Shown: one piece after another, positions 6,189 through 10,101 of the stretch
Layout: every line of letters starts with the position of its first letter
Position numbering within the stretch: position 1 is the stretch's first letter
Assembly (NCBI GenBank): GCA_016194465.1
Contig: JACQBO010000047.1
Span: 1-10,101, forward strand
Direction: 5' to 3'
Source of the DNA: Candidatus Kerfeldbacteria bacterium
GTDB lineage: Bacteria > Patescibacteriota > Patescibacteriia > SBBC01 > CAIJZX01
DNA length: 10,101 nt
Program-made: the position numbers and the translations under genes
The notes under the pieces: generated by a model
The model's database searches: none
What the model was told of the DNA's origin: nothing
What the model saw: the letters and a program-made list of their open reading frames with translations, nothing else

Positions 6189-6217
6189 AGTGTAACAGAC
6201 CTGCGTGCCTCTTTCAA
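6189..6217 (-). promoter_or_regulatory. Sigma70-type promoter of the tRNA-Gln locus
   Basis: TTGAAA (6212-6217) and TACACT (6189-6194) on the minus strand are separated by 17 bases, with ten bases from the -10 box to the mature 5' end of the outer tRNA half. The same geometry is seen at the tRNA-Gly promoter. The -35 box lies within the hairpin that follows ftsX. Confidence 0.6.
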
Positions 6218-6222
6218 GGCAC
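6205..6222 (-). terminator. Hairpin after ftsX, no U-tract
   Basis: GTGCCT and AGGCAC pair perfectly around a six-base loop, starting at the last base of ftsX. No T-run follows on the minus strand, so it is at best a weak terminator or a 3'-end stabilising structure. Confidence 0.3.
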
Positions 6223-7139
6223 TAGACCCGCAAGTACCGCCCAATCGCCAAGAGTGACGACAGCATGGCCAGGCCGCAGCCCACCGCAACTTCGAGGCCG
6301 AGGATGATGAGTAAGTGGCCTTGGAAATAGCCGAGGACGTCAACGCTGTAGCCGGCGAAGAACTGGTTGAAATACGGGTTGGCAAACGTTAGGAGCGGCA
6401 CCAAGAGGATAGTAGTTAAGACGCTGGCTAACAAGCCGTACATAATGCTCGTAACGACAAACGGACCACGAACAAACGCGTCCGAGGCGCCGACCAGCTT
6501 CATAATCCCGATTTCCTCGCGCTGGGTATAAATATTCACCCGGATGGTATTGAAGATCATCAGGAGGGCGATCAAGCCGAAGAAGACAATCAGCCAGGCG
6601 GCGGCCAGCTCAATCCGATGGACGATGGTCGCCAGGAGATTATTAGCCTGCAAGTTGTCCGCCACGATGCCGTTGCGGGGATCAATAAAATCAGCATATT
6701 TCTTATCTCGCAAATATCCAGCAATGGTCGCGTACCCGTCCAAGGTCTTTGCTTTTATCTCTAAGCTAGCACCAAGAGGGTTCTCACCAAGCTCAGCCAC
6801 GGCCGACTTGACTAAACTACCGTAACGCGGATCGTTTTTCAACCGTTGCAGATTCTCGGCCCGGGTGGTCACCTTGACCGAGGCGACTTCTGGCTTGAGA
6901 GCTAGCTCCTTGCCGATTTCACCCACCCGCTGCTCCGAGATGGTCGGCAGGAAAAAGACGGAAAGATTGACTTTCTGTTTGACGGCTATCAGGGTCTGCT
7001 GTCCGACGACGTTGACGCCCATCACCACGCTCATCAAAAACAAGTTGAGCATGACGATCAAGACCGTGACCAACGATAACCAAATATTCCGCCAGAAATT
7101 CTGGTAGCCGAATTTGATCATCCGCCAAAGCGTGGTCAT
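6222..7139 (-). CDS. ftsX: Cell division protein FtsX
   Basis: This is the membrane subunit of the FtsEX complex, which controls peptidoglycan hydrolysis at the division site. The 305 residues match the family length. There is a short cytoplasmic N-terminus (MTTLWRMIKFGYQNFWRN), TM1 (about 20-42), an extracellular domain (about 43-175), then three C-terminal TMs (about 176-199, 225-252, 272-299). The hallmark cytoplasmic loop RVNIYTQREEIGIMKLVGAS (200-219) is present, and so is the FtsX-type stretch near SVFFLPTISEQRVGEI. It starts five bases after the ftsE stop and is the last gene of the carboxypeptidase-ftsE-ftsX unit. No clear Shine-Dalgarno site is seen, so translational coupling to ftsE is likely. 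Confidence 0.94.
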   Translation of the reverse strand: MTTLWRMIKFGYQNFWRNIWLSLVTVLIVMLNLFLMSVVMGVNVVGQQTLIAVKQKVNLSVFFLPTISEQRVGEIGKELALKPEVASVKVTTRAENLQRLKNDPRYGSLVKSAVAELGENPLGASLEIKAKTLDGYATIAGYLRDKKYADFIDPRNGIVADNLQANNLLATIVHRIELAAAWLIVFFGLIALLMIFNTIRVNIYTQREEIGIMKLVGASDAFVRGPFVVTSIMYGLLASVLTTILLVPLLTFANPYFNQFFAGYSVDVLGYFQGHLLIILGLEVAVGCGLAMLSSLLAIGRYLRV

Positions 7140-7144
7140 AGGGT

Positions 7145-7825
7145 TTAGAGTAAATATTTCCCGGCCCGCTGGTCGGCAATCACATGGCCGTGGTCTAGAG
7201 TAATCACCCGTTTTTTCAGCATATTCACAATTTCCCGATTATGCGTGACCAAGACAACCGTCGTCCCGAACTCATTGATTTTTTGCAGCAGGGCAATAAT
7301 CTCCTGGGCGTTTATGGAATCGAGGTTTCCGGTCGGCTCATCCGCGACGAGGAGCTTTGGCCGGTGGGCCAAGGCCCGGGCGATGACCACCCGCTGCTGT
7401 TCGCCACCGGAAATCTGATCGGGAAAACGGTCCATTTTTTGCTCCAGGCCGACGATTTTTAAAAGCTGCGGCACGACCGAGGCAATCCGTTTGGTTGATT
7501 GCCCGGCGACTTCCAAAGCAAAGGCCACGTTTTCGAACAAAGTTTTCTTCGGTAAGAGTTTGAAGTCCTGAAAAACCACGCCGATTTGCCGCCGCAGGGT
7601 CGGGATGGCGTGGTGACGGACATGGGTAATGTCCCACCCGCCGACAATTATTTTCCCCCGGTCCGCCTTTTCTTCAGCAATGACCAATTTAGCAAAGGTG
7701 GTTTTGCCTGATCCGGACTGGCCGACGATCGACACAAATTCACCCGGGGCGATATGCACCGAGACATCCTCCAGACCGATGTTTTTCTTTTGGTATGTTT
7801 TGGTAACGTGTTCGAGGGTAACCAT
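7145..7825 (-). CDS. ftsE: Cell division ATP-binding protein FtsE
   Basis: This is the ABC-type ATPase that pairs with FtsX on the cytoplasmic side. The 226 residues carry Walker A GQSGSGKT (35-42), the Q-loop at VVFQDFKLLPKKT (83-95), signature ISGGEQQR (138-145), Walker B LLVADEPTGNLD (158-169) and the switch His in LVTHNREIV (192-200). The sequence around the Q-loop is typical of FtsE rather than LolD or MacB. ATG 7825 is seven bases after the upstream carboxypeptidase stop and no other start competes. ATP hydrolysis is expected to drive FtsX and, through it, a cell-wall enzyme. Confidence 0.95.
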   Translation of the reverse strand: MVTLEHVTKTYQKKNIGLEDVSVHIAPGEFVSIVGQSGSGKTTFAKLVIAEEKADRGKIIVGGWDITHVRHHAIPTLRRQIGVVFQDFKLLPKKTLFENVAFALEVAGQSTKRIASVVPQLLKIVGLEQKMDRFPDQISGGEQQRVVIARALAHRPKLLVADEPTGNLDSINAQEIIALLQKINEFGTTVVLVTHNREIVNMLKKRVITLDHGHVIADQRAGKYLL

Positions 7826-7832
7826 GTGCCCG

Positions 7833-9434
7833 TTAGGTCGACCAGCGATAGGATGCCCAGGCCCAGCTTGACAGGTTGACGGCGTCCTGGAAGCGGGAAG
7901 TCGAGCTGGGATCGGCCAAAACCACAGTCACCACCTGCGCCCCCTGGCTATTCTTGGTTCGCAGAACATAGGTATAGAGCGCTTCGTCGAGGTAGCCCGT
8001 CTTTCCGCCGGTAATGGTCAGGCCCGGAGCACCATGGAGAATCAACTTGTCCGTGTTTTTAATCGTATGTGACTGTTTCGTATTGACGGTATGAAACGTA
8101 TAGGCGGCCATCGTCGTCGCCTGGCGAATCATCGGATAGTCGTGGAAGGCGTGGCTGGCGATGATCGCCAAGTCACCGGCGCTCGAGACATTACTGGCGT
8201 CAAGCCCGCTGACATCGCGAAACGAGGTGTGCGTCAAGCCCCAGCCTGCCACCTTGGTATTCATCTGACGAATAAACTCACCGCGACTCAAGCCGGTCGA
8301 CCGGGCTAAGGCCGTCGCGCCATTATTGGCCGACCCGACGAGCATGGCGTAGAATAAGTCCTTGATGGTGAGCGTCTCGCCCGGCCGAACCCGAAGGTAG
8401 GCATAGGAGGTGACGTCGGCCTTGGTGTAGGTCACCACCTGATGCAAGTCGGGGTTGGTATCTAAAGCGACCATGGCGGTGACCAGCTTGGAAATACTCG
8501 CGATCGGTAGGGTCGTATCGGCTTGTTGTGAGCTCAGGACCGTACCGGTCGTCTGATCGTAAACCACGTATGATTTAGCCGAGACGGCGGGCACAGGCTT
8601 TGTATCGCCGGCTTGAACTTGGAGCTTTGGTAGTGACTCAGAGCTGACGGCGTCAGAAACAGCTGGCGCCGGAGCGGCCGGATTGGGGGTGCTGGCCACC
8701 ACTGTGACCGTTGTCACCCCGGCGTTTTTCACGCCGAGTGCATGGTACGCCGCCCAGGATAGGTCGATCACTCGGCCGGCCGGCTGGCCCCAAGTGGATA
8801 CAATCTTGACGACCACTGACTTGCTCGTTTCCGTACTCGTCACTTTGACATAGCGGCCAACCGGGAATGTATTCGACGTGCCATGCAAGGCTGGGTATTG
8901 AGCTGAACAGTGAGAGCGACAGTACCATGAGGCAAGTCCCTGTTCGATCCTATGATCTTCCAGAACGGCAAAGAGCTCGTTGAGGCTTGTGGTCTCTGTG
9001 CCGATGGTGGTCTTGGCCGCATTGGTCGATCCGTTGAGTTGCGACCATTGTTGCCTCGTCCGGTCATACATCCAGAGCTGTCTCGTCCAGGTACTGCTGG
9101 ACAATGGCAACGATACAACAAGTCCCCGGGTCCCGGATGTATTGACCGTGGTCACCCCGGTGATCGTGAGGCGGTAAGGAGAGCCTAAGAGCTGCCAGCC
9201 GGAGGGTAGGGCCGGGAGCGCTTCTTCACTGACCGTCCAGGTGAGGTCAGCCTCGGACGGTAAGGCATTGGGAAAGAGACCTAATTTGGCGCCATCGGCG
9301 AGTGCCAAGGTCGCCCCCGCGGACAGGGCTTTGGCGGAGATGTGAATCGGGGCAACTTCAACCGCTCCGGCGGGATGCGCCAGGAGCAAGAGGCTTGTCA
9401 CGGTCAGACTAAGAACGTATACTTGAGCGCGCAC
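7833..9434 (-). CDS. D-alanyl-D-alanine carboxypeptidase (S11) with RlpA-like domain
   Basis: This 533-residue exported protein has a signal peptide (about 1-24, cut near HPAGA), then a beta-rich region (25-160) with ZU5-like traits (LFPNAL, LWMYDRTRQQWSQL). An RlpA-like double-psi barrel (about 165-246: GLASWYCRSHC, PVGRYVKVT, RVIDLSWAAYHALG) and a Pro/Ala-rich linker follow. Last is an S11 carboxypeptidase domain (about 285-533). The penicillin-binding motifs are complete: SISK (313-316, Ser nucleophile), SAN (368-370) and KTG (478-480). It should remove the terminal D-Ala from cell-wall stem peptides. In the RlpA part the usual NDxGP segment reads STWGQP, so the catalytic Asp is missing and the domain probably only binds glycan. 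The start is GTG 9434, one base from tRNA-Gly on the other strand; an in-frame stop upstream excludes a longer form. It leads directly into ftsEX. Confidence 0.9.
   Translation of the reverse strand: MRAQVYVLSLTVTSLLLLAHPAGAVEVAPIHISAKALSAGATLALADGAKLGLFPNALPSEADLTWTVSEEALPALPSGWQLLGSPYRLTITGVTTVNTSGTRGLVVSLPLSSSTWTRQLWMYDRTRQQWSQLNGSTNAAKTTIGTETTSLNELFAVLEDHRIEQGLASWYCRSHCSAQYPALHGTSNTFPVGRYVKVTSTETSKSVVVKIVSTWGQPAGRVIDLSWAAYHALGVKNAGVTTVTVVASTPNPAAPAPAVSDAVSSESLPKLQVQAGDTKPVPAVSAKSYVVYDQTTGTVLSSQQADTTLPIASISKLVTAMVALDTNPDLHQVVTYTKADVTSYAYLRVRPGETLTIKDLFYAMLVGSANNGATALARSTGLSRGEFIRQMNTKVAGWGLTHTSFRDVSGLDASNVSSAGDLAIIASHAFHDYPMIRQATTMAAYTFHTVNTKQSHTIKNTDKLILHGAPGLTITGGKTGYLDEALYTYVLRTKNSQGAQVVTVVLADPSSTSRFQDAVNLSSWAWASYRWST
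9395..9423 (+). promoter_or_regulatory. Sigma70 promoter of tRNA-Gly
   Basis: TTGTCA (9395-9400) and TATACT (9418-9423) have a 17-base spacer, each matching consensus at five of six positions, with 11 bases from the -10 box to the mature tRNA 5' end. The whole promoter lies inside the signal-peptide codons of the opposite-strand carboxypeptidase. Confidence 0.75.
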
Positions 9435-9508
9435 GCGGGTATAGTTTAGTGGTCAAACGCGACCTTCCCAAGGTTGAGTCAGGGGTTCGATTCCCCTTAC
9501 CCGCTCCA
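9435..9508 (+). tRNA. tRNA-Gly (anticodon CCC)
   Basis: This is a full cloverleaf. The acceptor is GCGGGTA/TACCCGC and the D-arm is GTTT-AGTGGTC-AAAC. The anticodon arm is CGACC-TTCCCAA-GGTTG, giving anticodon CCC after U33; the variable loop is AGTC. The T-arm is AGGGG-TTCGATT-CCCCT, the discriminator is T and CCA is encoded. It reads GGG codons. It is transcribed head-to-head with the carboxypeptidase gene from the promoter at 9395-9423. Confidence 0.95.
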
Positions 9509-9659
9509 GGGTCATAGTCACTAGTTGATACATGATCGTCGAGGACATGATATTTTTGATTTGGAATCGAAGGCGACTTGAGCGCCGCGAAACGGATGAA
9601 GCGAGGGCGGCCGGCATCGGCGGAGCGTCGCGAGTGACGGGAGCGACGCGGGGGAGATG

Positions 9660-9679
9660 GATCCCCCTTACCCGCTCCA
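9660..9679 (+). repeat. Second copy of the tRNA-Gly 3' end
   Basis: GATCCCCCTTACCCGCTCCA matches tRNA-Gly bases 9489-9508 at 19 of 20 positions, with the last 16 identical and CCA included. The offset is 171 bases. The copy is preceded by GGGGG (9650-9654), which can pair with CCCCC to mimic a T-arm with an eight-base loop, but no anticodon or D-arm is present. Confidence 0.85.
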
Positions 9680-9701
9680 CCATGCACCAGACGGTGCATG
9701 G
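9680..9701. repeat. 9-bp perfect hairpin
   Basis: CCATGCACC and GGTGCATGG pair perfectly around the loop AGAC, directly after the tRNA-Gly 3'-end copy. No T-run follows on either strand, so it is not a standard intrinsic terminator. Its GCACC/GGTGC core is shared with the hairpin at 6134-6154. Confidence 0.7.
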
Positions 9702-9836
9702 CTCCAGGAAAGTTTGTTGGTAAGCAGCATCAAAACACCTTGGAAGAGACCCTAGGCCGGTTGCGGTGCTTAATGAAGTATTTTTGTTTGTAGCCAAAAT
9801 AAACATAGGTATACTTGGTTTTTGACTATACCATAA

Positions 9837-10101
9837 TCATTCGGCCTGAGCAACCCCGGAGGTAATAAATTGCGTCACGTGTTCTCCAATCCACCGGGTG
9901 GCGGCAGGATCTCGGAAGGGGCGATGATGACCACGAGGGATAACGAGAACTTGCAGGGGACGTCCATATTTTTTACCTATGACCATCGCGCTGTCGCGGC
10001 GAATATACTCATCGCGACCGGATTGCATGAGAAGAACCCGGGCCTTGATGTGCGGAAGCGCGGGTAAGAATTTTTGCTCAATAAATCTATACGTCTCGAG
10101 A
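9837..10101 (-). CDS. Alpha/beta-hydrolase family protein, C-terminal part
   Basis: The minus-strand frame is open from the window edge (first full codon 10098-10100) to the TGA at 9837-9839, giving 87 visible residues. They fit the end of an alpha/beta-hydrolase. The strand ARVLLMQSGRDEYIRRDSA holds the likely triad Asp (GRDE). The strand LQVLVIPRGHHRPF holds the likely triad His, and a closing amphipathic helix follows (ATRWIGEHVTQFI). The nucleophile elbow lies outside the window, so substrate and subfamily (dienelactone-hydrolase-like, peptidase S9-like or thioesterase-like) cannot be told. A start at the internal ATG 10028 would cut a core strand and is unlikely. Confidence 0.62.
   Translation of the reverse strand, partial: LETYRFIEQKFLPALPHIKARVLLMQSGRDEYIRRDSAMVIGKKYGRPLQVLVIPRGHHRPFRDPAATRWIGEHVTQFITSGVAQAE

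Larger units (their letters stand above)
9509..9836. other. Intergenic region with tRNA-Gly 3'-end copy, GC-rich block and hairpin
   Basis: No protein gene is supported. 9509-9565 is AT-leaning, with ACATGAT repeated at 9530 and 9545. 9570-9655 is a GC-rich block rich in GCG(A/C) steps, including GCGTCGC...GCGACGC that can form a 7-bp stem. 9660-9679 repeats the tRNA-Gly end and 9680-9701 is a strong hairpin. 9720-9836 is AT-rich, with TATACT at 9810-9815 (+) but no gene downstream on that strand. Open frames here are antisense readings of tRNA sequence. Confidence 0.6.

Noticed and set aside
9508..9664. Integrative mobile element between the tRNA-Gly repeats
   Set aside because: The interval is about 155 bases with no integrase or cargo, so only a possible scar can be claimed.
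9409..9806. Minus-strand open frames across tRNA-Gly and its 3'-end copy, including one with ERVRGIEPLTQPWEGRV
   Set aside because: That peptide is the well-known spurious translation of antisense tRNA sequence. The frames overlap the tRNA and have no domain or ribosome site.
9810..9840. Plus-strand promoter (TATACT at 9810-9815)
   Set aside because: A -35-like TTGTAG lies 16 bases upstream, but no plus-strand gene follows, and AT-rich gaps give such matches by chance.

Overview
The window looks like a piece of a small-genome bacterium of moderate GC, probably from the Candidate Phyla Radiation (Patescibacteria). This is inferred from the gene mix (FtsEX with a D,D-carboxypeptidase carrying an RlpA-like domain, a PQQ-like propeller, a very small single-TM protein), tight ATGA gene junctions, weak or absent Shine-Dalgarno sites and a tRNA gene lacking an encoded CCA. 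No marker gene fixes the lineage.

Layout. 1-587 (+) is the end of a PQQ-like beta-propeller protein. It converges on a broken aminoglycoside 6'-N-acetyltransferase-like gene (599-1038, -). From 5885 down to 1108 (-) runs a compact six-gene unit: response regulator, histidine kinase, FMN-binding protein, ApbE flavin transferase, an NqrB/RnfD-like membrane protein fused to a ferredoxin-reductase-type module, and a small membrane protein. Three of the junctions are ATGA overlaps and one is a 1-base gap. The natural reading is a two-component-controlled electron conduit: the reductase half takes electrons from NAD(P)H, the membrane half passes them across, and the membrane-anchored FMN domain, flavinylated by ApbE, receives them outside.

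5978-6217 (-) is a tRNA locus. An intact tRNA-Gln(UUG) is flanked by a perfect 13-bp inverted repeat and sits between the separated 5' and 3' halves of a second Gln-like tRNA. The tRNA-type promoter lies just upstream of the outer 5' half.

9434 down to 6222 (-) is a cell-wall/division operon: D,D-carboxypeptidase with an RlpA-like domain, then ftsE and ftsX. On the + strand, head-to-head with it, lies tRNA-Gly(CCC), whose promoter is embedded in the carboxypeptidase coding sequence. A second copy of the tRNA-Gly 3' end lies 171 bases further on, followed by a strong hairpin. The right edge (9837-10101, -) holds the C-terminal part of an alpha/beta-hydrolase.

The most notable points are the regulated flavinylation/electron-transfer operon, the nested tRNA arrangement, and the acetyltransferase whose full 146-residue family length is restored by correcting three single-base indels.
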